A stretch of DNA of 64,000 nucleotides from Clostridiales bacterium (GCA_018365455.1 JAGZJZ010000023.1:1-64000); one strand, 5' to 3'; shown: positions 44,267 to 53,220, counted from the stretch's first letter. The notes: generated by a model not told the origin, from the sequence alone. Translations and numbers: made by a program.

Positions 44267-46264
44267 CTAAATTATTTTTTTTAGATTTTTCAATAGTTTG
44301 TAGTAATCCGTACTCTTCTGACTGCCCATTATTTCCCGCGGAATAGAATCCAAATTTTTCAATGCATTGTCAACACGTTTCTTAAAATACTCAACTCGTG
44401 CTTCTCCTTCAAATTGATTGAATTTTTCCACTTCCTCCAGCATCAATTGCCAGTGATGTAATTGAACCCCTTTATCCCCAGTACCAATCTCAATAGCACT
44501 TTTTCCCTTGCACCACTCACAATCGCAGCATCCAAAATAATTGTAGATTTGCTCAAAAGCGAATGTGTCTTTCTTAGGATATGTAAGAAAAGATAGCACT
44601 TGCGGAAAATAAAATTTCGAATACAAATTAAAAGAATCCTTTTCTTCTTTTATGTACTGTTCATCAAAATAGTCTATGCTTGCTAACCCAAGAGAAAACC
44701 CATGTACTCCTTTTGCAATCAATGCAAATCCTAACGGTATTGGCACTTTTAATGCAATAACTGGTTTATTAGTATACTTTTGTAAATTTAGAACAAATTC
44801 CAAATAACTTCCTAATGACTGTTCATTTAACTGCTTCATATCAGAAACTTGTACAATAAAGCCATTAACATCTGCATGAACAAAAAATGACAATATCTTA
44901 TCTGATTGAAAAACCAAATGTCCTAATCCGATAGATATCATAGCAAATTTTTGTTTCCCATTTTCTACAACTTTTGAGCTTTCGTCAATCAACTGAATAT
45001 TCATCTTTATCCATTCATCAACTTTGTCAACTGGATAATCTGTATTACTAATGTAGTGATATGGCAATATTAATTTTCTTCCCATTGATACTGTTGCATA
45101 CCAGCTTTCAATATATTCTTTCCTTTTTTGCGGATTTTGGAGGTACTCTAAAGAAATCACTCCTTTTTTGGGGGCATAAGGTAAATCTACCAAACCTTTT
45201 GTACTACCAAATGCAAAATAGGACAATCTTTGATTGGATGGATCAATAATAACATTTTCAAAATTATTATCTGCAAAATGTTGGTGTAATTTTTTCATCC
45301 AATTTTGTACATGTATTGGATAGATAATATCTGCAGAGTTAGCATTTTCAAATTGCTCAGTTACATCCTTTTCTCGATATACCCAAGCATAATATTTACC
45401 TACTGTCACTAATTCTTCTGCTATGTTCTTCTTGATAAAAGCTTCAATAAATTCATCAATTGTTTGAAAACGTGCAAATGGCTCCTTTGCTGTTGCTTTA
45501 AAAATTATATTTTCTAATCCATCACTTATGCTGGAATTATACTGTCTAGGTGGAATAATTGGATCATTTAATATTTTAAGCAACAATTCTGGCAGTGTAG
45601 TTGCTTTATAAGGTATATTTTGGGTCAACATTTCATACAGGATAATTCCCAAAGCATAAATATCTGCTCTGTAATCAATATGTTTGCTGTCCCTTAATTG
45701 CTCCGGTGCCATATAGAGTGGTGACCCAATTTGAGTTCCAGTTGATGTAATCGAAGAAAAATCTATAATTTTGCTTAAGCCATAATCTATAATCTTTACA
45801 TTTAGTTCATCATCAATCATGATATTATCTGGCTTTAAGTCTCTATGAATTATCCCTTCATTCTCAATAATTGTATTATGTAATTCTCTAACACCTTGGA
45901 GTACACTAACAAATACGCTAATTAGTGTATCCAAGTCGATATCCCTTCTTAAATAGCTTCTAAGCGTTCTGCCTTCAAAGTATTCCATAACAATAACATA
46001 TTCAATCACACCAAATTCATTTTTAAAATAAAAATCTTCCTGATATTTAATTAGATTCTTTCCCTTAACATTTTTCAAAACATCAATTTCGCGTGTAATT
46101 CTATTTTGCTCACTTTTGAATTCTTCTAATATATAAGTTTCAGCAAGAACCTTGGCAGCATATGTAGTTTTTCCCTTTGATACTCTGTATACAGCGCCAA
46201 AACTTCCACTTCCGAGCGCTTCTTCAAATAAATACCCATTAATTACTTTACCAACAATATTCAT
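44267..46264 (-). CDS. Hanks-type Ser/Thr kinase fused to TGT-like zinc-binding domain
   Basis: 665-residue protein without membrane segment. Residues 1-275 form a full protein kinase: glycine loop GSGSFG (18-23), lysine 38, HRDLKPDN (140-147), DYG in place of DFG (160-162) and APE (186-188). Residues about 290-665 are a separate domain with barrel-like alternation (FAMISIGLGHLVF, FVHADVNGFIVQV, VIALKVPIPLGFA, GVHGFSLGLASIDYFDE) and a C580-x-C582-x2-C585 motif with HH at 603-604. This resembles the zinc site of tRNA-guanine transglycosylases, though spacing differs and active-site residues were not proven. AAAGGAGA precedes the ATG. It is the first gene of the kinase-nuclease-helicase operon and could act as sensor or switch. 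Confidence 0.75.
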   Translation of the reverse strand: MNIVGKVINGYLFEEALGSGSFGAVYRVSKGKTTYAAKVLAETYILEEFKSEQNRITREIDVLKNVKGKNLIKYQEDFYFKNEFGVIEYVIVMEYFEGRTLRSYLRRDIDLDTLISVFVSVLQGVRELHNTIIENEGIIHRDLKPDNIMIDDELNVKIIDYGLSKIIDFSSITSTGTQIGSPLYMAPEQLRDSKHIDYRADIYALGIILYEMLTQNIPYKATTLPELLLKILNDPIIPPRQYNSSISDGLENIIFKATAKEPFARFQTIDEFIEAFIKKNIAEELVTVGKYYAWVYREKDVTEQFENANSADIIYPIHVQNWMKKLHQHFADNNFENVIIDPSNQRLSYFAFGSTKGLVDLPYAPKKGVISLEYLQNPQKRKEYIESWYATVSMGRKLILPYHYISNTDYPVDKVDEWIKMNIQLIDESSKVVENGKQKFAMISIGLGHLVFQSDKILSFFVHADVNGFIVQVSDMKQLNEQSLGSYLEFVLNLQKYTNKPVIALKVPIPLGFALIAKGVHGFSLGLASIDYFDEQYIKEEKDSFNLYSKFYFPQVLSFLTYPKKDTFAFEQIYNYFGCCDCEWCKGKSAIEIGTGDKGVQLHHWQLMLEEVEKFNQFEGEARVEYFKKRVDNALKNLDSIPREIMGSQKSTDYYKLLKNLKKII

Positions 46265-46379
46265 TCTGTCTCCTTTTTGGTTCTATCCCCCGCTAAATGA
46301 CTCTTACCACTTTTTCTGTGGAATTGGCATATTATTTACTATATTTTACCACACATCTTCCCTTTTTGCTATCTACAGT

Positions 46380-46388
46380 ATTCAAAAT
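46380..46388 (+). repeat. Target-site duplication, left copy
   Basis: ATTCAAAAT, repeated exactly at 48030-48038 on the other side of the insertion sequence. A 9-bp duplication fits IS4-type elements. Confidence 0.8.
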
Positions 46389-46557
46389 CAGCTCTGACGA
46401 GTAAATATATTTTTAATGGAATGATCCCAGTTTCATTCTGCATTTTCGTGCCTGCTCTCCTTTCCGGTTCTATAAAAGCACACAAGCTCCCTGGGATTTT
46501 CCGTTACGATCCTGTTGTTCTACCGGTTCCGGACTCACCTCCCTTCGTTCTGCACTC

Positions 46558-47907
46558 TTATCCAAAACGTATCTGGAAACCTCTTTCTATTTCCTGCGTA
46601 TATTCCTTTAACTTATCCTGCTTCCATGATTCCAGTATCCTGCGGTGCTTCTGCTCCCGGCTCTGCTTCACTTTTTTCCACAGGCTTTCCCATGCCTCCA
46701 TGACCTGCGCTATCATATGGCCAATCTGGATCAGATAGTAATGATTTTTCATTCCCTGGTACAGCCTGCTGTACATATGTTCCAGACAGTATCCGTAGTT
46801 CTTCTGGGTATTGAATCCCTCATTTTCTATTTTCCATCTCAATCTGCCGGCTTCTGCCGTTGCCCTCACGTTCTTTTTCGTTACCGGCAAATCGGTGAGG
46901 AACAAGAAACGCTTTTCTTTCCCCTCCCCGTTTTTCTTTTCTTCTCCATATTCCAACAGGTTTACCAGATGGCCCTCATGATCTATCCCGTTCACATAGT
47001 CGGTCCAGACGCTCCTATCTTCCGTTTCCTCTTTCCTCAGGTTCCCTTCCCTGTTTCGCAGCGTCCCAAATTCCTTTGCAACATAAGGAATACTCCCTTC
47101 TTTAAAGCGCAGAATGTAATGGTAACCATATCCGCGGCACTCCTTAAAAAATGTTTCACAGGCATAAAGACTGTCTGCGCTCAGGCATACTGGCAGGCGC
47201 GGGAATTCCTCATGCAGCTTTTTCAGCAGCCGCCGGCAGGCTTTCCGCTCACAGTCCTGTTTTTCAGCCTCAAGGCCTTCGTTTTCTACAAACTCTGTCA
47301 TGATGCTCACAAGGATATCTTCCCGGAGCACGAGTTTTGCTTCCAATACATAGTAGTAGTATTCCCGGTATTCCTCCGGGGTGCCTTTTCTATGGGTACG
47401 GTACAGACTCTTAGGATCCAGCTTCCTTTGGCTGCTCTCTAGCTGGGTTCCATCCACGATCACCTGCCAGTATCTTCCCCTTATACGGGAGCCTTCAAAC
47501 ACACGGCTCCGTATCAAATGGCGTACCAGACCACAGACTACACCCTGCAGCTGGCTGGGATCCAATCTCTTAAGATAGTCATTTATCGTCTCCCAGTAGG
47601 GGAGTTCCGAGAGTTCTGGTTTTCCGCACAGATATCCAATATTTTGGATCACGGTATCCGAATTAAATTCCTGGCTTGTTTTTCTCATGCTGCTGATATA
47701 AAATATAGAAGAGAGGATGCGTGTCATCAGTAAGACATGGCTCTCGTAAGTGATATATCTGTGGTCGCGAGGATCCTCCAGTCTCTTTAACAGGGACAGG
47801 AGTCCGGGGAAATAGTGATGGATCACTTTTACCAGTTCACATGCCAGATGAAACTGGGCCAGGTGTTCCCGCGTATCTTTTCTGGTGATCTTTGCTTTTG
47901 TTTTCAT
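46558..47907 (-). CDS. IS4-like DDE transposase
   Basis: 449-residue transposase. Probable catalytic residues are in QVIVDGTQLES (first D), CLSADSLYACE (second D) and RWKIENEGFNTQKNYGYCLEH, the YREK-like helix with the glutamate, as in IS4-superfamily enzymes. The gene is intact with a GGAGG-like site (AAAGGAGG) before the ATG at 47907. It carries the element out by cut and paste. Exact IS family needs a database match. Confidence 0.9.
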   Translation of the reverse strand: MKTKAKITRKDTREHLAQFHLACELVKVIHHYFPGLLSLLKRLEDPRDHRYITYESHVLLMTRILSSIFYISSMRKTSQEFNSDTVIQNIGYLCGKPELSELPYWETINDYLKRLDPSQLQGVVCGLVRHLIRSRVFEGSRIRGRYWQVIVDGTQLESSQRKLDPKSLYRTHRKGTPEEYREYYYYVLEAKLVLREDILVSIMTEFVENEGLEAEKQDCERKACRRLLKKLHEEFPRLPVCLSADSLYACETFFKECRGYGYHYILRFKEGSIPYVAKEFGTLRNREGNLRKEETEDRSVWTDYVNGIDHEGHLVNLLEYGEEKKNGEGKEKRFLFLTDLPVTKKNVRATAEAGRLRWKIENEGFNTQKNYGYCLEHMYSRLYQGMKNHYYLIQIGHMIAQVMEAWESLWKKVKQSREQKHRRILESWKQDKLKEYTQEIERGFQIRFG

Positions 47908-47975
47908 GATAAAAACCTCCTTTCTTTATGCGGTTGCGAAGAAATAATTCTCTGGTCAGTTTTATTATCTCGCAA

Positions 47976-47999
47976 TCCCACGTAAAGTGGGAGGTTTTT
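47976..47999. terminator. Terminator-like hairpin inside the insertion sequence
   Basis: TCCCAC-gtaaa-GTGGGA stem (47976-47992) followed by a seven-base T run on the plus strand, 70 bases upstream of the transposase start. It may stop outside transcription from reaching the transposase. Confidence 0.6.
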
Positions 48000-48029
48000 T
48001 TAAAATTTATTTTTTACTCGTCAAGGCTG

Positions 48030-48038
48030 ATTCAAAAT
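48030..48038 (+). repeat. Target-site duplication, right copy
   Basis: ATTCAAAAT, exact match of 46380-46388, closing the insertion sequence. Confidence 0.8.
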
Positions 48039-48076
48039 AGACCAGTCCAAGAGCCTTTTCACTTCTCGACTGGTCT
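48039..48076 (-). terminator. Hairpin after the last recombinase gene
   Basis: 9-bp inverted repeat AGACCAGTC/GACTGGTCT (48039-48047, 48068-48076) with a 20-base loop, ten bases past the recombinase stop. On the minus strand a short ATTTTG follows, so it is a weak terminator. It may lie at or near the prophage attachment junction. Confidence 0.45.
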
Positions 48077-48086
48077 GCCATATTCC

Positions 48087-49496
48087 TTACACCGCTATAT
48101 ATTCAATCTCCGTCCCATCCAGAAACGCCGTCACAACCACCCCATTCTCATACACCTTGATGCAATCCACCGTTCGAAGCATCAAATCAATACCCAGTTC
48201 CCCTATCGGCTTTTCCACCTTCGTAATCTCCATAAAGTCCATCGCCCGGAATTTCGCCAGCAAATCATCCCCTTGCATCTTCCTCTCCCATTCCGGCACC
48301 AACATCTCCCGGCACTCCAACAGCCTGTTCCACGCCATCAGGTAAATCTCAATCAACGTCTCCTCATAAATGTGCCGGTTCCCACATCCCAGTACACCCT
48401 TTACCTTATATCGCTCACTGCATTGCCACACTTTCTTATCTCCGCTTGGCGTCCGCCATCCCTTTCTCGCAAATGCTTTGTTACATTCCCCACAGATAAT
48501 CTTGCTTGAAAATGGGTTTGCCTCCGTGTTCTGGGAAAACCGAGTAATATTATGCTCCTCCAAATACCGCTCCCTCCGCTTCATCTCTAACTGCACACAT
48601 TCCCAAAGCCAAGGCTCTATAATCGCCTCATGGTCATCCTCAATATAATACTGCTGGACCTCTCCCTCATTCTGCACCCGCTTCTTCGTCAGGAAATCCA
48701 CTGTGTAACTTTTTTGCAGGAGCGTATCCCCTTTATATTTTTCATTTTCCAGCATACTTCCAATGGTCGTGGACTGCCATTTCGTCCCGCCATCCCAGTT
48801 TATCACACCTTCCCTCTCAAAAATCCGCTTAATATAATCAGTAGTCTTTCCCCAAAGGAACTCCATAAAAATCCGCTTCACAATCTTCGCCTGCTGTTTA
48901 TTCACAACCAGTTTTCCATTCTCATCTGCATCATAACCAAGGAACCGCTTGGTACTCATCTTATGCTGCCCAATCTCAAACCTCTTGCGGATACCCCATG
49001 TGCTGTTCTCTGAAATATTCCGGCTTTCATCCTGTGCAAGGGAAGAAAGAATTGTAAGCAACACTTCTCCCTTCGCATCCAAGGTGTCTATGGCCTCCTT
49101 TTCGAATGTCACCCCAATGCCAAGTCCCTTCAGTTCCCGCACATAATTCAGACAGTCCAGCGTATTTCTTGCAAACCTGGAGATGGACTTCGTGATAATC
49201 CGGTCAATCTTCCCTGCCCGGCAGTCCAGAATCATCCTGTTAAATTCATCCCTTTTCTTGGTATTCGTACCTGAAATACCTTCGTCCGCATATATCCCGG
49301 CACATTCATATTCCGGGTTACTGTTGATACTTTCCGTATAAAACCGCACCTGGTTCTCATAGCTTAATAGCTGTTCTTCTTGGTCGGTACTCACCCGGCA
49401 GTATGCCGCCACCCGCAGTTTCTTCCTCTGCACGGCATTCCCTTCCCCTGCTGTCGAATTCTGCTTTGCTGGTATAACGGTAATGTTTCTTGCCAT
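48087..49496 (-). CDS. Large serine recombinase, prophage integrase candidate
   Basis: 469-residue serine recombinase. Catalytic domain: AAYCRVSTDQEEQ with the nucleophile serine, GIYADEGISGTNTKKR and ITKSISRFARNTLDCL. A recombinase domain (KRFLGYDADENGKLVV onward), zinc ribbon (CGECNKAF, later CSERY...GCGNR) and helical C-terminus follow. AGAGGAGG eight bases before the ATG fixes a start that overlaps the preceding recombinase gene by 140 bases. It is the outermost prophage gene, as expected for an integrase. With the neighbouring 426-residue enzyme it may act as a pair. Confidence 0.92.
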   Translation of the reverse strand: MARNITVIPAKQNSTAGEGNAVQRKKLRVAAYCRVSTDQEEQLLSYENQVRFYTESINSNPEYECAGIYADEGISGTNTKKRDEFNRMILDCRAGKIDRIITKSISRFARNTLDCLNYVRELKGLGIGVTFEKEAIDTLDAKGEVLLTILSSLAQDESRNISENSTWGIRKRFEIGQHKMSTKRFLGYDADENGKLVVNKQQAKIVKRIFMEFLWGKTTDYIKRIFEREGVINWDGGTKWQSTTIGSMLENEKYKGDTLLQKSYTVDFLTKKRVQNEGEVQQYYIEDDHEAIIEPWLWECVQLEMKRRERYLEEHNITRFSQNTEANPFSSKIICGECNKAFARKGWRTPSGDKKVWQCSERYKVKGVLGCGNRHIYEETLIEIYLMAWNRLLECREMLVPEWERKMQGDDLLAKFRAMDFMEITKVEKPIGELGIDLMLRTVDCIKVYENGVVVTAFLDGTEIEYIAV

Positions 49497-50637
49497 TGCT
49501 GTAAACCTCCTCTGCCACCATTGGTTCTATAATATCCTGCCGGGCTGCCGATTCATCCGGAATCCGCACACCCGGACAGGCTTGCTTTCCCTCTTCAATA
49601 TAAGTGGAGCAAAGCCACTCTACCTTCTTTTTATACCCTATCCTGCGGCGGAGTGTCTTTCCGCAATGCGGACAGTACATCATTCCCGTCAATGGATATC
49701 TGTTCTGGTACTTTTGTGTGTCACTCTGGGCAATGTTCCTGCCCCGTTTATTTTCTTCTATCCTTTCCTGAAGTGCATCCCAAACCTCCGTGCTCAAAAT
49801 CGCCGGATGGCTGTCCTCCATGTAATAACTCTGTACTCCCCCATGATTCCGTACCGTCTGGTTCCTCTTATCCTCCGGTGTGTAATATTTCTGCAAATGG
49901 AAATCCCCTTTGTATTTCTCATTTTTGAACATACCCATAAATGAACCGCCAGTCCACTTCCCTCCTGTCACAGACGGGACTCCCAGAAAATCCGCCAACT
50001 GCCCCAGACGGCTGGAACCCACTCCCAAAAGGTACATATCCGCAAAGAACCGGACTGCCATTGCCTCTTTGGGATCGATGACCAGCTCCCCAAATTCATC
50101 CTTGTCATAGCCCATGAACCGCTCCGTGTTAATCATGTACTCCCCACGCTCAAATTTCTTGCGGATAGACCATTTCCGGTTCTCCGACACATTCCTGCTT
50201 TCTTCCTCGGCAAAAGAAGCGAGGACAGTGAACATGACCTCACCGTCCCCGGATAATGTGTTGATATTCTGTTCTTCAAAATAGACAGCAACCCCAATCA
50301 GCCGCAGCTCCCTTACCGTTTCCAAAAGAACTGCTGTATTTCTGGCAAACCGGGAAATGGACTTTGTGATGATTAAATCTATCTGGCCGTCCTTCGCCAT
50401 CTGCACCATCCGCTGGAATTCCGGACGGTTCCTGCTGAAACCGGATATCCCATGGTCTGCAAACACGCCAATAAACTCATATTCCGGGTTGGTTTTCAAG
50501 GAGCGTTCATAGGAGGATATCTGGTTTTCCAGGGATTCGCCCTGTTTCCTGGAATCCGTGGAAACCCTGGCATAAGCACAGACGCGTTTCTTTTTCGGTA
50601 TTTTATTCTGTACCGGCTCCAACATCCGTATCCTCAT
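49357..50637 (-). CDS. Large serine recombinase, second prophage enzyme
   Basis: About 426-residue serine recombinase with an intact catalytic domain (CAYARVSTDSRKQGESLENQ, VFADHGISGFSRNRPEF, ITKSISRFARNTAVLLETV), recombinase domain and a zinc ribbon (MYCPHCGKTLRRR). The ATG at 50637 overlaps the stop of the small upstream paralogue as ATGA, and GGGAGAAGG precedes it. Its C-terminal 46 codons overlap the next recombinase in another frame. Relatedness to that gene is moderate, so the two probably have different DNA sites or form a heteromer. Confidence 0.9.
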   Translation of the reverse strand: MRIRMLEPVQNKIPKKKRVCAYARVSTDSRKQGESLENQISSYERSLKTNPEYEFIGVFADHGISGFSRNRPEFQRMVQMAKDGQIDLIITKSISRFARNTAVLLETVRELRLIGVAVYFEEQNINTLSGDGEVMFTVLASFAEEESRNVSENRKWSIRKKFERGEYMINTERFMGYDKDEFGELVIDPKEAMAVRFFADMYLLGVGSSRLGQLADFLGVPSVTGGKWTGGSFMGMFKNEKYKGDFHLQKYYTPEDKRNQTVRNHGGVQSYYMEDSHPAILSTEVWDALQERIEENKRGRNIAQSDTQKYQNRYPLTGMMYCPHCGKTLRRRIGYKKKVEWLCSTYIEEGKQACPGVRIPDESAARQDIIEPMVAEEVYSNGKKHYRYTSKAEFDSRGRECRAEEETAGGGILPGEYRPRRTAIKL

Positions 50638-51029
50638 AAAACCTTCTCCCTTCCGAAGTATTCTTTTACAAACCGCTTCACACATTCATACTGCTTTCCT
50701 GCGTCTCCGTCTTCATTAATGCATATCACTGGCACCCCTGCTTTACTACAGGCTTCCATAAATTCAAAGAACTGCCGCCAGTCACGGGCAATCATAGTGG
50801 CGTCCCTTGTGACTACCACCCGGACATGCCCGGCCTGAATTTCCTCAATCAACTGCCGGAACGCTTTCCGGTTTGCGTCTACACCAGACGCTTCATCCCA
50901 AAAGAAATGTTCTTCCACCGTCCGCTTACCATAGCGCCTGCGTAATGCTTCTCTCCCCGGTTCCACATATTTCTCATATCCATGATCCCGGTGTGTGGTT
51001 CTGTAATAATATGCCACCTGCATCTTCAT
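50634..51029 (-). CDS. Small serine-recombinase-like protein lacking the catalytic motif
   Basis: About 131-residue protein equal to a resolvase catalytic domain only. The usual YxRVS reads YYYRTTHRDHG, so the nucleophile serine is threonine, and the later ITKSxSRFxRN reads VVTRDATMIARDW, losing the SR pair. The fold features (EEHFFWDEASGVDANRKAF, AGVPVICINEDGD) remain. It probably cannot cut DNA and may regulate the two large recombinases by binding them. The open frame starts at 51119; the AAAGGAG site favours 51029. It overlaps the next gene as ATGA. Confidence 0.75.
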   Translation of the reverse strand: MKMQVAYYYRTTHRDHGYEKYVEPGREALRRRYGKRTVEEHFFWDEASGVDANRKAFRQLIEEIQAGHVRVVVTRDATMIARDWRQFFEFMEACSKAGVPVICINEDGDAGKQYECVKRFVKEYFGREKVL

Positions 51030-51218
51030 CCGGCATACCACTCCTTTCATTTTTGGTTTCTCATTGAGCAAGCTCAATAAGCGTAGTCTATTAATCACTC
51101 TGAACGCCCTATAAGTCAAGCAGACAGGCGGTTTCCACGTCTTTTCTTTTGGTCTGCGGAAACTTATTTCAGAAGGTCAAAAAGAAGAACCCGGCAGGTT
51201 CCCCCACCGGGTAAATCT

Positions 51219-52724
51219 CTATATCCTCGTCACATAATCCAGTGAAATCCACCCGTCTCGCTTATTCTGGTAAGATTTCAACAGCCCCCACTTAGAAGCC
51301 CCGGCTCCTTGCGCCTCCTCCACAATAGTAAACGCCCCTACTCCGGTAAACCTTCCCGTCCTCGCATAACCAGTTCCTGGCCCTTTCCTGATATTCAAAT
51401 CCTGGATATCCACCTTCACCATATAAGAAGATGCCGCCGACAGCTTCTCCATAAACTGCACATACTGCTTATCCGAAGTCAAAAACAGTCCGGATTTCAG
51501 CTTATACCACAGTTTATCCGCGCTGATGCCCACCACCGTATACACGCCGTCAAACACCACCTGGTCCACGTTATCCCCCATACACGGCGATTTCCTCACA
51601 TTTACTCCGTCTTTCCCTTTATAGAACACCTTCACAAAACCGGACAGCGGATTAATCGGCTGGTTCGGATTCCCAGAACCCTCCATACCGTCTCCTGCAT
51701 CCCAACTGTCTCCAATGATTTCCTTCAAAATAGCCATAATCTTACCGCCATAACCTGCCCCGGCAGCCCAGCCCTTTCCGTGCGGATTCTCCGGAATCCC
51801 CAGCCATTCCACATAAGGCGCAGAACCCCTGACCGCATACCGAAACCTTGGGTCAACCTTCGGGTTCACCAATTCCTCCGTACACGCATATGCTTTCAGA
51901 TGCTGTACCTGCACACGGATTCCCATCTGCGGCGAATCAAAGGAATTCCCCTTTTTCCCATTGGATGTCACACCCATCCCGCAGAAATTATTCTGCTCCA
52001 GCGTCACTGCCGAACCGGAAAACCCAAAATTCCCGGTCTCCACGCAGGACTGGGCAAAAGCAATATCCCCTCGCACGCCCTCTGCCTCCCCTTCGGACAG
52101 GTATAGCGGGATCATATCCAACACCGACTGTGCCACCGCCGGATTTTTCTTTTTGACATACTCCCGCATCTGCTTTGCCGCAGCCACAGCCTTCCCCATA
52201 ATCTTTGTATAGGAAGAAACATCCTCCCCCTGCCCGGAGCCGTCACTCTCAATCCGCCGTTTAAATTCCTCCCACATCCCCTTCGCCCGGATCTGGGATG
52301 GACAGTTCTTCGCACACACATCATAATGCTGCACCACCCGGTCAGCCGGAATCCCCGTCTCCGCCATTAGTTGACGGACAAACTCCACCGTATTGGCAAA
52401 GGCTCTCTGAAAATCATACCCTGCCTGCACGCACATCTCCACTCCGATACTGTTTTTGTTGTTCACCGTCCCAAACAGCCGTCCACCATAATTCACCCCC
52501 ACATGCCAGCAACCCCGTCCATGGGGAGCCGTCTGGTAAACCGTATCCTTGTCATCCGTGTAATAATGGACAGACGTGCCTATGTTCCCGTTATACTGCG
52601 CCCTGGCATGGGCGCTGGCATCCGCCCCTGCCGCAAAATTATCCGTGTTATGCACCACGATATACTGCGGATTATTGCTCTCATACGTGTTATTTTCAGA
52701 AACATAATTCTTATTTACCTTCAT
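51219..52724 (-). CDS. Phage endolysin: amidase, glucosaminidase and SH3 domains
   Basis: 501-residue lysin. Residues about 15-160 are a type 2 amidase (YIVVHNTDN, zinc histidines in HNTD, HVGVNYGGR region and VVQHYDVCAKNCPSQIR). Residues about 180-330 are a glucosaminidase-like domain (AFAQSCVETGNFGFSGSAVTLEQNNFCGMG). Two SH3-like repeats fill the C-terminus (GVNVRKSPCMGDNV and LNIRKGPGTGYARTG), for wall binding. It cuts host peptidoglycan at lysis. It overlaps the holin gene by 14 bases. Confidence 0.92.
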   Translation of the reverse strand: MKVNKNYVSENNTYESNNPQYIVVHNTDNFAAGADASAHARAQYNGNIGTSVHYYTDDKDTVYQTAPHGRGCWHVGVNYGGRLFGTVNNKNSIGVEMCVQAGYDFQRAFANTVEFVRQLMAETGIPADRVVQHYDVCAKNCPSQIRAKGMWEEFKRRIESDGSGQGEDVSSYTKIMGKAVAAAKQMREYVKKKNPAVAQSVLDMIPLYLSEGEAEGVRGDIAFAQSCVETGNFGFSGSAVTLEQNNFCGMGVTSNGKKGNSFDSPQMGIRVQVQHLKAYACTEELVNPKVDPRFRYAVRGSAPYVEWLGIPENPHGKGWAAGAGYGGKIMAILKEIIGDSWDAGDGMEGSGNPNQPINPLSGFVKVFYKGKDGVNVRKSPCMGDNVDQVVFDGVYTVVGISADKLWYKLKSGLFLTSDKQYVQFMEKLSAASSYMVKVDIQDLNIRKGPGTGYARTGRFTGVGAFTIVEEAQGAGASKWGLLKSYQNKRDGWISLDYVTRI

Positions 52725-53124
52725 GTCCGTTCCCCTCCTTCAACTGCTCCAGCACACTTTTCAGCTTCTCCGGAATCGGCAGCCCAATCCTAACCGCATT
52801 CTCCAGAATGGAAATCCCCTCATTGGACAGGTAGAAAAAAATCACCGCCGTCCGCAGCACGCTCCCGTTTCTGATCACATAGGTATCGATGATATGCGCC
52901 ACAGCAACCAGAGAAAAAATGACCACTTTCTTAAAAATCCCCCGGAACCCAACCTGGCTGGAAAGCTCCTTATTCAGAATCCCCACCATCACCCCGGTCA
53001 CATAATCCACTACCACGAAAACAACCAGCGCATACAAAAAACCATCAAAGCCTCCCATGACTGCTCCCAAAGCTCCGCCCATAGCGGCAAATACATACTG
53101 CATCGTGCCTGTTACATCTCTCAT
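52711..53124 (-). CDS. Phage holin family protein
   Basis: 137-residue membrane protein of the phage-lysis holin group (Cph1/holin_4 type), with helices in YVFAAMGGALGAVMGGFDGFLYALVVFVVVDYVTGVMVG (in parts) and further hydrophobic stretches. AAGGAGG before the ATG at 53124 sets the start; the frame extends to 53196 without need. It releases the downstream endolysin to the wall. Position between tail and lysin genes is usual. Confidence 0.9.
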   Translation of the reverse strand: MRDVTGTMQYVFAAMGGALGAVMGGFDGFLYALVVFVVVDYVTGVMVGILNKELSSQVGFRGIFKKVVIFSLVAVAHIIDTYVIRNGSVLRTAVIFFYLSNEGISILENAVRIGLPIPEKLKSVLEQLKEGNGHEGK

Positions 53125-53220
53125 CTCAAAACCCTCCTTGTTTTTCCGCACAAAAACAGCAGCCCGTTTTGGACTGCCGCCTGCTCCTGATTCCATAAGT
53201 TTTCCTTTTCTCTGCCACCC

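Larger units (their letters stand above)
46389..48029 (-). mobile_element. Complete insertion sequence, IS4-like
   Basis: 1641-bp element bounded by a 9-bp target duplication. Terminal inverted repeats begin CAGCTCTGACGAGTAAA at the left and CAGCCTTGACGAGTAAA (reverse strand) at the right, 15 of 17 identical. One transposase gene fills most of it. A short hairpin with a T run at 47976-47999 near the transposase start end may block transcription entering from outside. The intact duplication suggests recent insertion, 124 bases upstream of the kinase start and 48 bases beyond the last recombinase stop. Confidence 0.88.

Noticed and set aside
46645..47442. Plus-strand frame of 265 codons opposite the transposase
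   Set aside because: Antisense to a transposase with catalytic residues; no support of its own.
48039..48090. Exact prophage attachment site
   Set aside because: Serine-integrase attachment cores are short and the other prophage end is outside the window, so no core can be named.
51309..52106. Plus-strand frame of 265 codons opposite the endolysin
   Set aside because: Antisense shadow of a clear endolysin; no ribosome site, biased composition.
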